In this document: in pieces, positions 45,616-54,581 of the stretch | How the letters are laid out: each line of letters begins with the position of its first letter | Position numbering within the stretch: position 1 is the first letter of the stretch | DNA from: Thalassotalea_B piscium_A | GTDB taxonomy: Bacteria > Pseudomonadota > Gammaproteobacteria > Enterobacterales > Alteromonadaceae | Length of the DNA stretch: 64,000 bases | Direction of reading: 5' to 3' | NCBI GenBank assembly: GCA_049347715.1 | Contig: CP186339.1 | Location: forward strand, 868,001-932,000 | Made by a program: the position numbers and the translations under genes | Notes under the pieces: generated by a model | The model's database searches: none | What the model saw: the letters and a program-made list of their open reading frames with translations, nothing else | Told to the model about the DNA's origin: nothing

Positions 45616-46071
45616 ATGGCGATTAAATTGAGACAAGGTTTATTAGCATTCAAAGGCTTTACTTTGATCGAATTGATGATAGTGATGTCAGTGGTTGCTT
45701 TACTTTTGACTATGGTTGGGCCATTAGCCGTTAATAATTTAGAAAAAGCTCAAGCCAAGCAAGAAATGTTATCCCTAAAAAACTGGCTAAGTAAGATAAG
45801 TTATCAGGCCTATGCAAGTGGACATATACTCCAATTAACTTTAGCAGGCAAAAAAGCTACATTAGCAAAAATTTCAGCAGAAAAAAAAATAATAACTACA
45901 GAAACGTTTGAATATATATTTTTCACTCCTCAAGTAATTAATTTTAGTCGTCATGGAATAGTTTATCCCAGTGTAATTAAAGGGGAGTTTAAAGATAATA
46001 AAATGGAATTAAATTTAAAAGTATCAATAAATGGAGAGGATATTACCCATTTAGAAGACATTAACCCTTAG
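45616..46071 (+). CDS. gspH: Type II secretion minor pseudopilin, GspH-like
   Basis: A 151-residue pseudopilin with the prepilin signal FKGF^TLIELMIVMSVVALLLTMVG and Glu5. The globular part is short and lysine-rich and has little else to recognise. Assignment as GspH rests on its place after gspF and before gspI, J and K; GspH normally has the same position. It likely sits under the I-J-K tip of the pseudopilus. Confidence 0.78.
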   Translation: MAIKLRQGLLAFKGFTLIELMIVMSVVALLLTMVGPLAVNNLEKAQAKQEMLSLKNWLSKISYQAYASGHILQLTLAGKKATLAKISAEKKIITTETFEYIFFTPQVINFSRHGIVYPSVIKGEFKDNKMELNLKVSINGEDITHLEDINP

Positions 46072-46085
46072 GTTTAAATAAATAT

Positions 46086-46535
46086 ATGACAAATCAGTTA
46101 TTAATCATACCGCGACAAGAACGAGGTTTTACGTTAATTGAAGTATTGGTTGCAACGGTTATATTAATTATATCAATAACTGTTGTCTCAATGATTTACC
46201 GTGGGGCCTATATTGGAAGTGAAAAAGCTAATAATCATATTATGATTAAAACCGCTTTACCGGCAATTTTGGCTACAGTGCGGTCGGAAATAAGACAACG
46301 AAGTAATAGTAACGACACTCAACTTGAAGGTCGAAATAAAGTTTGGGATACGCAATATTATTGGACAGCGCAATTAAAAGAATTTAAATCACCACCAGCT
46401 CATATGGATGTAGATGCCGGTGGATTTGTTACCCCAGATAAAAAATATAAGCTATGGGAAGTTGCTTTGACCCTAACAATGAAACAGACAACCAAAAGCT
46501 ATCAATTCAAAGAGTTGAGCTGGAATAATGAGTAG
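46086..46535 (+). CDS. gspI: Type II secretion minor pseudopilin, GspI-like
   Basis: A 149-residue pseudopilin. The leader is unusually long (MTNQLLIIPRQERGF, cleavage after Gly14), then TLIEVLVATVILIISITVVS with Glu5. Position before gspJ and gspK and the TLIEVLVA start favour GspI, though at about 149 residues it is longer than usual. It overlaps gspJ by 8 bases. GspI with J and K forms the tip complex. Confidence 0.75.
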   Translation: MTNQLLIIPRQERGFTLIEVLVATVILIISITVVSMIYRGAYIGSEKANNHIMIKTALPAILATVRSEIRQRSNSNDTQLEGRNKVWDTQYYWTAQLKEFKSPPAHMDVDAGGFVTPDKKYKLWEVALTLTMKQTTKSYQFKELSWNNE

Positions 46536-47223
46536 TCAAATGAGTAAGGTAACTAAGGGATTTACGTTAATAGAATTGATGATATCTATTTCAATCTTAA
46601 CGTTACTCCTTTTAACGGGTTCATTTGTATATAGCATGTTATATAGTCGTTGGGACAAACAATTGGGAAGTTTTTCGGAGAGTGCTCGAATTGCAAAAAA
46701 TGTTGAAATAACCCAAAGAGTACTTGAAGGTGTTCACCCATTTGTCGTAGTAGACAGAACTAAAAGGCCAGCATTTTTTTTTATCGGAGGGGAAGATAGT
46801 CTTTTATCCGTTAGTTACTCGGGTGTATTTTCAGGAGAGTTTCCTGAAATCTTTAGAATAACCAGTGTTAAAAACCAAAATGGCAAGTTTGATTTATTAT
46901 ACCAGGCAAAATCAGTTGAAAACTTTATACTACTGAGAACCGATCAAGATATAAGTTTTGATCATCAACTAACCTTATTCAAGGATTTAGACTCAGTACA
47001 ATTTAGCTATTTAGGTTGGCAAGACTATAAAGTGAAGAGCTCTCGTTTTACTTCGGGTGTAAAAATGATACGGTCTAATCGTTATTCTGGTATAGATAGT
47101 CAAATTATGCCGAATAAATATAGCTTAACGATAGTTCAATCAGGTAAATCATTGACGATTCCTGTAGAATTAGACAATCAAACTGAACGCTGGCTGTCAC
47201 CATATTTGGAGACAGAAGAATGA
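46528..47223 (+). CDS. gspJ: Type II secretion minor pseudopilin, GspJ-like
   Basis: A 231-residue pseudopilin with the prepilin signal TKGF^TLIELMISISILTLLLLTGS and Glu5. Size and position before gspK fit GspJ, the largest minor pseudopilin after GspK. The globular part has no cysteines and I see no further diagnostic motif. It overlaps gspI by 8 bases and gspK by 4 bases, so translation is coupled. Confidence 0.8.
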   Translation: MSSQMSKVTKGFTLIELMISISILTLLLLTGSFVYSMLYSRWDKQLGSFSESARIAKNVEITQRVLEGVHPFVVVDRTKRPAFFFIGGEDSLLSVSYSGVFSGEFPEIFRITSVKNQNGKFDLLYQAKSVENFILLRTDQDISFDHQLTLFKDLDSVQFSYLGWQDYKVKSSRFTSGVKMIRSNRYSGIDSQIMPNKYSLTIVQSGKSLTIPVELDNQTERWLSPYLETEE

Positions 47224-48065
47224 AGCAACGCGGAATAGCCTTGATCCAGGTATTGTTAATTGTCGCAATATTGTCTATCTTAGCCTTGTATTTAACAAAA
47301 ACAGCTAGAGATCAAGTAAAAATTGCCCAATGGTTTGATGATAAGAGTACTGCGCTAGTTAACTTGCATAGTGCGGAGTCTGAACTTCTTTTTTCGTTGT
47401 TAACCGAAACGAAAACAAGTACGAGTGGTAAAATACCTTCAAAATGGAATTTTTATAATAAGCCTTTTAATCTTAGTCCTTCAGTGCAAATTTTGATGCA
47501 AGATCAAGCAGGACTTTTGAGTGTTCACTTCCCTGATAAAAATTTATTAGATAAGCTAGTTGGTGGGCTATCTAATAATAAAGGGATAAAATTTTCAGAC
47601 TTACTTTTAGATTGGCAAGATTTAGACCAAAAACCAAGAATTAATGGTTTAGAAAATTCATCTACTAGAAATGGGAAGATCCCACATTTACAAGATTTAA
47701 TTCATTTAAATAATATCTCCCCAGCGGTCTACAAACTCTTACAAAAAAATATGTCAATATATCGCTCTGGGTATTATAATCCGATGAATTCTCCTATAGA
47801 GTTGCTTAGGGTATTGACGAATGACGAAATAGCACAAAGAGTTGTTCAGTTAAGAGACAGTAAAGAACTAAATAAAAACAAATTCAGAGAGTTAACTGGC
47901 TTAAAAGAAAGTGAAAATATGTTTTTTTATCCGTCAAATAATATTGCAATAAAAATAATAAGTACTATAGGTGAGTCAAGGGTAGAAAAAGAGATTGTTG
48001 TATCCTTAACTTCGTATGCTAAATTAGACACTACCCCTGTTCTGTTGATGTATGTTCGTGGTTGA
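47220..48065 (+). CDS. gspK: Type II secretion tip pseudopilin, GspK-like
   Basis: A 281-residue pseudopilin. The signal KQRG^IALIQVLLIVAILSILAL lacks Glu5 (Gln is present), as is typical for GspK, which caps the pseudopilus. YRSGYYNPMNSPIELLRVL near 178-197, with a YYNPMNSP turn, and the helical repeats near 110-170 are GspK-like. It is somewhat shorter than the usual 310-330 residues. It starts inside the gspJ stop and is followed after 15 bases by the gspL-like gene. Confidence 0.82.
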   Translation: MKQRGIALIQVLLIVAILSILALYLTKTARDQVKIAQWFDDKSTALVNLHSAESELLFSLLTETKTSTSGKIPSKWNFYNKPFNLSPSVQILMQDQAGLLSVHFPDKNLLDKLVGGLSNNKGIKFSDLLLDWQDLDQKPRINGLENSSTRNGKIPHLQDLIHLNNISPAVYKLLQKNMSIYRSGYYNPMNSPIELLRVLTNDEIAQRVVQLRDSKELNKNKFRELTGLKESENMFFYPSNNIAIKIISTIGESRVEKEIVVSLTSYAKLDTTPVLLMYVRG

Positions 48066-48080
48066 TTTGAGAGTAAATAA

Positions 48081-49238
48081 TTGAGTAATAATATAATTTC
48101 CTGGATTAAAACAAAAGTTAAATCCAATGTACTTTCATTAGTTAAATATTATGATGGTAAGCTTTATGATATAGTTCAAGACAGTGATGGTCGCCTAATT
48201 TTGGTGCCAAGCACCTCTAGTACTGCCATCAAGTTTGTTGTTGTTGCTCGCCATCATTACCAAGAGTCGATAGAACAATATCCGATAGAAAACCCTAAAG
48301 AATTAAATAAAATACTTGTTTTAAAGTATCCTGATAAAGTCCATACCAAATATAGGGTTTGTAATAGTGAAAATAATCAAAGCCAGGTGAACGTATGGCA
48401 TTTTGATCACTGTGTTCCCCCTGCTATGTTTACCTTGCCTGAAACGCTTCTGTTTGCACAACGGGTTAAGGCGAATGAGTTATTAACGGTTAATGATTCG
48501 GACGCTAAATCACTTTATATTTCTCGTTTTGGTAACGCCGTTAATTCAGCGGTGCAGTCAACATTAATAAAAGATGCAACCATTTTCGCACTGTCGGCAG
48601 GTATTTCAGCTGATGAAGTAAAGGCCGTCGAAAAAACTGAATTACTAGCAGACATTGTTTTTCCTTTTAGTAAATTGCCTCTTTCAATATTGCCTAGTTT
48701 TGCTAAACCAGCGGAAAAATTGTTCTCAGTTAATCAAGTTAAGTGGGCATTATTACCTGTTGCGGCGTTATTTATTATTAATCTTGTAATAACCAGTTTA
48801 TATATTAAATATAAACAAAGCGATCTTGAAACATCTATGGAACAATACAACCAACAGTTTTCAGAAATGTTAAATAATCAACAAGAAATGGAACGTAACT
48901 ACCAAAGATATGATGCATTAAAACAATTTTTTAGCACGCAGAAAAAGCATCTTCCATTTCTCATTGCAATGTCAGATGTTTTTCCTAAAATACAACTTAG
49001 TAATATAAGGGTTGATGATGGACGATATATCATAAGAGGCTATACAACAAATGCACTTAATTTGTTAACCGTGATGAATAATCATGAAATGATTGACGAT
49101 GCAAAATTTGATTTCCCAGTAAGAAAAGGGGCTAAAAGAGAATTTTTTGTGATTAGCTTTAAACACATTGAAACTACCGAAGTAACAGATAATACAGGCT
49201 CAAGTACTGATGATTTAGGAGCTAGCATTAATGGCTGA
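48081..49238 (+). CDS. gspL: GspL/PilN-like inner-membrane platform protein
   Basis: A 385-residue protein from TTG 48081. A cytoplasmic N-terminal part (about 1-220) resembles the actin-like domain of GspL only weakly; one membrane segment (about 222-245, KWALLPVAALFIINLVITSL) is followed by a coiled coil and a small periplasmic ferredoxin-like domain (about 295-360), as in GspL and PilN. It should link GspE in the cytoplasm to the GspM-like partner. The next gene overlaps by 8 bases. Divergent sequence makes it a positional call. Confidence 0.68.
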   Translation: MSNNIISWIKTKVKSNVLSLVKYYDGKLYDIVQDSDGRLILVPSTSSTAIKFVVVARHHYQESIEQYPIENPKELNKILVLKYPDKVHTKYRVCNSENNQSQVNVWHFDHCVPPAMFTLPETLLFAQRVKANELLTVNDSDAKSLYISRFGNAVNSAVQSTLIKDATIFALSAGISADEVKAVEKTELLADIVFPFSKLPLSILPSFAKPAEKLFSVNQVKWALLPVAALFIINLVITSLYIKYKQSDLETSMEQYNQQFSEMLNNQQEMERNYQRYDALKQFFSTQKKHLPFLIAMSDVFPKIQLSNIRVDDGRYIIRGYTTNALNLLTVMNNHEMIDDAKFDFPVRKGAKREFFVISFKHIETTEVTDNTGSSTDDLGASING

Positions 49239-49815
49239 ATTAAAAAAGCATGCCTTACTTCTTAGTTTGATGTTAACTCTCATTGTCTTTAAATTCGTGG
49301 TTGTTCCTATCTACGAATGGCAAGAGGTTAAGTTAGCTGAAATTGAACTATTAACTAAAAAGAAAATGAAAATTGAAGGTGTTTTACAACAAAAGTCGTC
49401 TTTTAAAGAAAACTTTGATTTGTTAGCGGCTGAAGTAGCAAAAGGGAACACTGCATTTTTTACTTTCCAAAAAGAAGCTGATTTTAAACTTACCCAACAG
49501 AAACTGATAGAGCGCATGTTGAAAAAGCATCAGATTGTACCTAGTAATATTGGTTGGCAAGTTACTACTCCTCTACCAGAGTTTGAACTGCTAAATTATC
49601 AACTTAGGGTTCAATTTTCAGGTAAAACATTAGATTTGATAAATTTTATTAAGGATACAGAATCATTTTCACGTAGAATTGAAATAAGTGACTTTTATAT
49701 CAGTGTCACCAATCAAAAAAATAACTCATTAGGTAAAAGCGCCGGTTGGTTTATTATTAATTTTTACACAAATGATACAGAACTACAGCATACAACATCG
49801 GAAACTAAGGTATAG
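49231..49815 (+). CDS. gspM: GspM/PilO-like platform protein
   Basis: A 194-residue protein with one N-terminal membrane segment (about 7-26), a coiled coil (about 30-90) and a small alpha/beta periplasmic domain (about 105-185). This is the plan of GspM and PilO. It overlaps the gspL-like gene by 8 bases and the following gene touches its stop. No catalytic motif is expected. The call rests on architecture and place in the operon. Confidence 0.68.
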   Translation: MAELKKHALLLSLMLTLIVFKFVVVPIYEWQEVKLAEIELLTKKKMKIEGVLQQKSSFKENFDLLAAEVAKGNTAFFTFQKEADFKLTQQKLIERMLKKHQIVPSNIGWQVTTPLPEFELLNYQLRVQFSGKTLDLINFIKDTESFSRRIEISDFYISVTNQKNNSLGKSAGWFIINFYTNDTELQHTTSETKV

Positions 49816-49817
49816 TG

Positions 49818-50384
49818 ATGCAGATGATCCAAAATAAAACGTCTGTTGTTATCACAATTATTTTTGCTCTGTGGCTTTTGTTAGATGATGTAGACCGTAT
49901 AATGTCGGATAATAACCGGCAAACACATTCGAATGCCCAACAAAGTATTACACCTTTAATACTGCCACAAGCTAATAAAGCAACTCTAGATGCCCTGAAA
50001 AACAAATACGCTCAGTATGCTGAGGCAACTAAAGTTAAGAAACCAAAAATAGTAAGCGCGCCTAAAAAGTCTGCAGCAGAAATAGCTAGAGAAAAAGCCG
50101 CACGAGAGGCTAATCAAAAAGGGCGATTAAAAGCCGTGTTTGCTGGCGATAATATATTAAGATTGAAAGCCATAATTGAAAATGATATTGGCCAAAAAGA
50201 TACTTTTACCGCGTTAATTGAATTAAAGAATGAAAAAACGAAAAAAACAAATATTGATCAATTTAATGTTAACAGTGAAATATCGGGCTTTACTATTATT
50301 AAAATTGAAAATACAGAAGTGTTTATGCGTAGAACCGTGGGTGATAAAGTACAAGACTTAATTCTTGTTATGTATAAATCGTAA
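49818..50384 (+). CDS. gspC: GspC-like clamp protein without PDZ domain
   Basis: A 188-residue protein; ATG 49818 has the best spacing to AAGG 49807-49810, though GTG 49815 is possible. A membrane segment (about 9-25) is followed by a lysine/alanine-rich linker (about 60-100) and a small beta domain (about 110-185, with GQKDTFTALIELKN and SGFTIIKIENTEVFMRR) that resembles the HR domain of GspC, which contacts the secretin. There is no PDZ or coiled-coil domain after it. In canonical operons gspC comes first; here it is between gspM and gspD. Confidence 0.55.
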   Translation: MQMIQNKTSVVITIIFALWLLLDDVDRIMSDNNRQTHSNAQQSITPLILPQANKATLDALKNKYAQYAEATKVKKPKIVSAPKKSAAEIAREKAAREANQKGRLKAVFAGDNILRLKAIIENDIGQKDTFTALIELKNEKTKKTNIDQFNVNSEISGFTIIKIENTEVFMRRTVGDKVQDLILVMYKS

Positions 50385-50445
50385 CCTATTTTGTACCAAC
50401 TTAAACCATTATAGAAATGGTTAATAACAAAGTGTAATTAAACTA

Positions 50446-52491
50446 ATGAATAATCGTAATATAATTAGCATTCTCGTTTTGATCATGTTGACCGCATGTG
50501 CTACAGAACCCACAAAAAGGCCTAAACTAGAAAAGTCATATTTAGTGGCTGTTGATAAACATAAAGCATTAGTTGATGGTGATATTGACAATAAAAAAAA
50601 TGAACAAAAAATAGAAAATGAACAAAAGTTTCGCTTTGTTGCTCCTTTAAAACGTAATAATAAAGATGCCCTGAGTGCTGAAGATGTTTTAGCCCAATTT
50701 AGTGATAAAAAGACAATTAAATTAGCTTCTGATGGTTTACCATTGAAAGATTTTTTGCACCAAGTATTTGGTGAACAACTAAACGTTAGCTATATATTAG
50801 CGGATGAAGTTAAAGTGGGTGGCAAGCCGGTCACACTTAATTTAAAAAACAATATATCACCTAGAAAATTATTTACGTTAACCGAAGAAATCTTAAACCA
50901 ACGCAATTTTACTATTCGTTTTGACGATAATATTTTTTATATCCATAAAGCTGATAGCGACCAAGGCAAGGGTAATGTTGTTTATGGCTACGGTAAAAAG
51001 TTAAGTGATGTTCCACAAACCTCTTTTGACATAATGCAAATGGTACAGTTTGAATACGGCATGCAAGCGTCTATAGGTAATACCTTAAGACAAATGTTAG
51101 GTGTAAAAACGACTGTAGACACCACTCGTAATACATTAACAATAGAAGCAAAACGTAAAGATGTTATACGTGCATTAGAATTAATACAGATTGTTGACCA
51201 ACCTGCCATGCAAAATCGCCAAATAGGCGTTTACAAAACGACGTTTTCTTCCACTGAAGAGATCGTCAAAAAATTAACCGAATTGCTTGGTCAAGAAGGT
51301 ATTAGTGTTGGCAGTTCAAAAACGACAGCGTCGGCATTATCTATTGTCGAAATTGCACAACAGGGTGAACTTTACTTTTTCGCTAATAGTGCCAATATAA
51401 TTGATAGAGCGGTATTTTGGTCAAATCAGATAGATAAACCAACAAAAACAGCAGAACAAGAGTATTTTATTTATACACCTAGTTATTCTCGTGCAATAGA
51501 TATGGGGGAAAGTTTAGAAGCCTTAATTAGTGGCTCTAAAAGTGTCTCTAACAGAACGTCGGCAGAGGCTCAAAATAACAAGTCTAATTCATCTTCAGCG
51601 CGTAAAGGGACTGGTTTTGCGAGTTCTGATAATATGAAGATGGTTGTTGATGAACGAGCAAATGTACTTATTTTTTATACCTCTGGTGAAGAGTATCAGC
51701 AGATTTTACCATTAATTAAGCGACTTGATATATTACCCAAACAAGTGATGCTTGAGGTCATTATTGCCGAAGTGACATTAGCTGATGAGTTTAAACAGGG
51801 CGTTGAATTTGCGCTTAAACGAGGTAATTACGGTTTAGGAACCGAAGGTAATATATTTGGAAAAGGCTTTGGTGGCTTATCTTACGCGGTAACGGGTAAT
51901 GGTTTAAATGTTGGCTTAGAGCTATTTCAGTCAAATAGTTTGGTTGATACGCTTTCAAAACCTTCGATTGTTGTCAGAGATGGTGTTAGTGCAAATATTA
52001 CTGTTGGCACAGATATCCCTGTTGTAGGTGAAACAGCCAGTAATCCATTAGATAGCAATACCACCACTACCACTAAAATAGAGTATCGAAAAACAGGGGT
52101 TAATTTAACTGTTACGCCTACAATTAATGCACAAGGTGTTGTATTAATGGAAATCAATCAAAGCGTAAGTAATGAAATAGAAGCGGGTACAACAAGTGCG
52201 CTAAATCCATCAGTGTTTACTCGAAGTATTCAAACTGAAGTGGTCGCAGAAAGTGGCCAAACCATTATGCTGGGCGGTCTTATCAGCCGTAATAAAACCG
52301 AAAAACAAACTAAAGTTCCTTTCTTTGGAAGTTTGCCTCTTATAGGCGCATTGTTTAAAGGTGATACCTCTGCGGGCGATAAAACAGAATTAGTTGTGTT
52401 TGTTACACCAAAAGTTATTGAAAGTAGTGATCAATGGGAAGATATAAAAGCTAAATTCAGTACTGGATTAACAAACTTAAACATTAACTAA
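50446..52491 (+). CDS. gspD: Type II secretion secretin, lipoprotein form
   Basis: A 681-residue secretin. The signal peptide ends in LTAC (Cys18), a lipobox, which most GspD proteins do not have. N-domains follow (about 90-320, with ILADEVKVGGKPVTLNLKN), then a Ser/Asn-rich linker (about 360-390) and the secretin core: PKQVMLEVIIAEVTLADEF near 424, LSKPSIVVRDGVSANITVG near 503 and IMLGGLISRNKTEKQTKVPF near 605. It forms the outer-membrane pore. The lipid anchor would let it reach the outer membrane without a separate pilotin, and no gspS is seen. The operon ends here; the S-layer-like gene follows after 303 bases. Confidence 0.9.
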   Translation: MNNRNIISILVLIMLTACATEPTKRPKLEKSYLVAVDKHKALVDGDIDNKKNEQKIENEQKFRFVAPLKRNNKDALSAEDVLAQFSDKKTIKLASDGLPLKDFLHQVFGEQLNVSYILADEVKVGGKPVTLNLKNNISPRKLFTLTEEILNQRNFTIRFDDNIFYIHKADSDQGKGNVVYGYGKKLSDVPQTSFDIMQMVQFEYGMQASIGNTLRQMLGVKTTVDTTRNTLTIEAKRKDVIRALELIQIVDQPAMQNRQIGVYKTTFSSTEEIVKKLTELLGQEGISVGSSKTTASALSIVEIAQQGELYFFANSANIIDRAVFWSNQIDKPTKTAEQEYFIYTPSYSRAIDMGESLEALISGSKSVSNRTSAEAQNNKSNSSSARKGTGFASSDNMKMVVDERANVLIFYTSGEEYQQILPLIKRLDILPKQVMLEVIIAEVTLADEFKQGVEFALKRGNYGLGTEGNIFGKGFGGLSYAVTGNGLNVGLELFQSNSLVDTLSKPSIVVRDGVSANITVGTDIPVVGETASNPLDSNTTTTTKIEYRKTGVNLTVTPTINAQGVVLMEINQSVSNEIEAGTTSALNPSVFTRSIQTEVVAESGQTIMLGGLISRNKTEKQTKVPFFGSLPLIGALFKGDTSAGDKTELVVFVTPKVIESSDQWEDIKAKFSTGLTNLNIN

Positions 52492-52644
52492 TAAAAACAG
52501 CAAATTAATGTGTAAATTATTCAGAATAACTATTGAATTCTAGTTTATTTTTGGGTAACGTTATTTTTACGTAAATAAAATGCCAGTGAATCTAAAGTTG
52601 TGTACAAAAAGTGAGCTAATAGTAACAAATTGTTCACTTATTTG

Positions 52645-52672
52645 TTGACAAGGAGGAAACACTGGTTAAACT
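52645..52672 (+). promoter_or_regulatory. Candidate promoter of the surface-protein gene
   Basis: A consensus TTGACA (52645-52650) is followed after 16 bases by TAAACT (52667-52672). It lies about 120 bases before the ATG at 52795, in the 303-base spacer after gspD. A strong -35 suits a highly expressed gene. The rest of the spacer upstream (52492-52644) holds no gene that I can see. Confidence 0.5.
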
Positions 52673-52690
52673 AACTTGCGTTAGAAGTCG

Positions 52691-52729
52691 CTTAGGCGAC
52701 GGCCTAAGTGTTAATACCTAAGTGTTAAT
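52691..52729 (+). promoter_or_regulatory. Structured 5' leader with alternative hairpins and a tandem repeat
   Basis: CTTAGGC-GACG-GCCTAAG (52691-52708) makes a 7-bp stem; an overlapping GTCGC-TTAG-GCGAC would compete with it. The 13-base unit CCTAAGTGTTAAT occurs twice (52703-52715 and 52717-52729). A 12-base palindrome GTTTCATGAAAC lies at 52769-52780 just before the ribosome site. Such leaders can stabilise abundant mRNAs. Confidence 0.55.
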
Positions 52730-52794
52730 TTTAACGTACGTATATAACTTGAGAAAATTGAGTCTCATGTTTCATGAAACGAAGGAAAATAAAA

Positions 52795-54540
52795 ATGTTT
52801 AAAAAAACTTTAATCGCGTTCGCAATTACTGGTGCTGTAACAGGCATGGCTAATGCGGCACAAATTGCTACAGGTCATACTGATACTGGTGTAACATTGC
52901 TCTCTACTACAGGCGCTCACCCAGGTTTTAAAAACTGTGATGTAGCTGCTGTTGAATTAGGTGCTATTTTACAAAATTCAGGCATGATGGAAGGTGGTGA
53001 TGATGACGTTACTACTGACAACAATGCTACAGGTCGTGCCGATGTTGGTTCTGCTGTAATGACTGCGAATAACGCTTGTTTAGTTACAGAAAAAGAAACA
53101 TTAATCACAACTACTGTTAAAGCTTCAATTGAAGCGGCACAAGTTGGCGCAGCACAATTACCAGGTGTGATTGTAGCTGGTATCGGTGGATACGAAGATG
53201 AGTCAACAATTACTGTTGATATTCAAAATGCTAACGTTGATTTAACTAAAACTGTTGCTCCATTTTTAGAATATTCTGTTGGTGCTTATATTGCATCTGA
53301 CGGAACTCCTGTTGCAGCTGTTTCAGGTGTTGTACCTGTTTTAGATATTACAGCTAACCAAGTACGTTTTACTGTTCCTGTTGGACAAGATATTCCACCA
53401 CTAGCTGTAATTTCAATTGAAGACGTATTTTTAAGTGCTACTGGTTTAACTGGTACTACAATTGTTGATATTAAATCAAAAGCAACAAATACTGCTGGTC
53501 TTGATTATGATGTTACAGATTGGACTCCAGTACTTGAACTTAAACCTCAATATACAGCGTCTATTTCACGTCAATATGATGCAATTATTGATGTAACAGA
53601 ACAACGTCAATCATTATTACCAAATACAAAACCAAGTGTAATTGACGCTCTTGATAAAGATACTTTCGTCTTAGATGTTAAACAAGAAGTTACAGCTGGT
53701 ATTGGTGCTGAATTAGCAGCAACTGGTGGTGAACTAAGTATTATCAGTAGTGAAACTGGTGGTTTTGGTTGGATGGATACTGATGGTGACGGCGTTATCA
53801 CTCAATCTGAAATCAACGCTGCTGCAATGTTAAGTACTACTGCTGTATCAGGTGCTGATACTTTATTCACAGGTACTTTAGATGTAACTAACACTATCTT
53901 AACTTTTACAACTGCAGCTGATGGTAGCCCAACTGCTGGTGCTCAAACACTTGATCAGCAATATCAATTAGTTCTTGATACTGCTACTTTACATACGGCT
54001 GGTTCAGGTAATGATTTATCTCCATATGCTGACGCACAAATGTTTGAAGCAACTTTCTCTGCATATTCAACTTCTCCAGAAGTTAAAGAGATGAAAGCTT
54101 GTTCAACTGCTGGTGATTGTGAATTAGATGCTGGTGAATGGGTATTAAATGGTTCAGTATTAACTGTTCCTTACATGCCATTTGGTGATAATACTCAAGT
54201 TATCTTACGTCACACTAATACTGGTGACCAAGATGGCCAAATCTCAATTCGTTACATGATTGAAGAAACAAAGAGCGGTCGTCCTGCTGATACAGCATGG
54301 GTTGCAATTCCTACTCCATTATCTACTCCATCTGTTGGTGGTGTTTTAGACATTAAAAATGAAGTTATGGATGCAATCATGGCTCATTCTGGTGTAACAG
54401 TTGGTAAAGTAGCAATTGAAATTACTACTGAAGCACCTGAAAGTGATATCACTGTTTATGCTGCATACAAAGTACTTTCTGAGCAAGATCGTGGTTTTGT
54501 TGGTACATTTGGTGAGCACGGTTCTTCTGACCAAAACTAA
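52795..54540 (+). CDS. Abundant secreted surface protein, probable S-layer subunit
   Basis: A 581-residue protein from ATG 52795, preceded by GAAGGA; an upstream in-frame ATG at 52774 lies before this site and would spoil the signal peptide. The signal (KKTLIAFAITGAVTGMANA) ends near residue 20. The mature chain is acidic, rich in Thr, Ala, Val and Asp, and largely beta, with four cysteines that could form two disulfides. Residues 328-339 (DTDGDGVITQSE) are a textbook EF-hand Ca2+ loop. Codons are strongly biased to GGT, GCT, ACT and GAA types, unlike neighbours, which points to very high expression. It follows a dedicated secretion operon and has its own promoter and terminator. It recalls S-layer proteins reported in Pseudoalteromonas, though I cannot compare sequences here. 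A secreted adhesin is the alternative. Confidence 0.7.
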   Translation: MFKKTLIAFAITGAVTGMANAAQIATGHTDTGVTLLSTTGAHPGFKNCDVAAVELGAILQNSGMMEGGDDDVTTDNNATGRADVGSAVMTANNACLVTEKETLITTTVKASIEAAQVGAAQLPGVIVAGIGGYEDESTITVDIQNANVDLTKTVAPFLEYSVGAYIASDGTPVAAVSGVVPVLDITANQVRFTVPVGQDIPPLAVISIEDVFLSATGLTGTTIVDIKSKATNTAGLDYDVTDWTPVLELKPQYTASISRQYDAIIDVTEQRQSLLPNTKPSVIDALDKDTFVLDVKQEVTAGIGAELAATGGELSIISSETGGFGWMDTDGDGVITQSEINAAAMLSTTAVSGADTLFTGTLDVTNTILTFTTAADGSPTAGAQTLDQQYQLVLDTATLHTAGSGNDLSPYADAQMFEATFSAYSTSPEVKEMKACSTAGDCELDAGEWVLNGSVLTVPYMPFGDNTQVILRHTNTGDQDGQISIRYMIEETKSGRPADTAWVAIPTPLSTPSVGGVLDIKNEVMDAIMAHSGVTVGKVAIEITTEAPESDITVYAAYKVLSEQDRGFVGTFGEHGSSDQN

Positions 54541-54545
54541 GATAA

Positions 54546-54580
54546 ATTGTTAATATGTAATCTAAGATTACATTAACAAT
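54546..54580. repeat. Long stem-loop directly after the surface-protein gene
   Basis: ATTGTTAA and TGTAATC pair with GATTACA and TTAACAAT around a 3-base loop with a 2-base bulge, giving a 15-bp stem that begins 6 bases after the stop. It precedes the terminator and may protect the 3' end of the mRNA. Confidence 0.7.
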
Positions 54581-54581
54581 C

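Noticed and set aside
45102..45653. A 183-codon open frame on the minus strand
   Set aside because: It lies antisense to gspF, whose motifs are clear. Its translation has no recognisable domain or ribosome site and shows the composition of a shadow frame.
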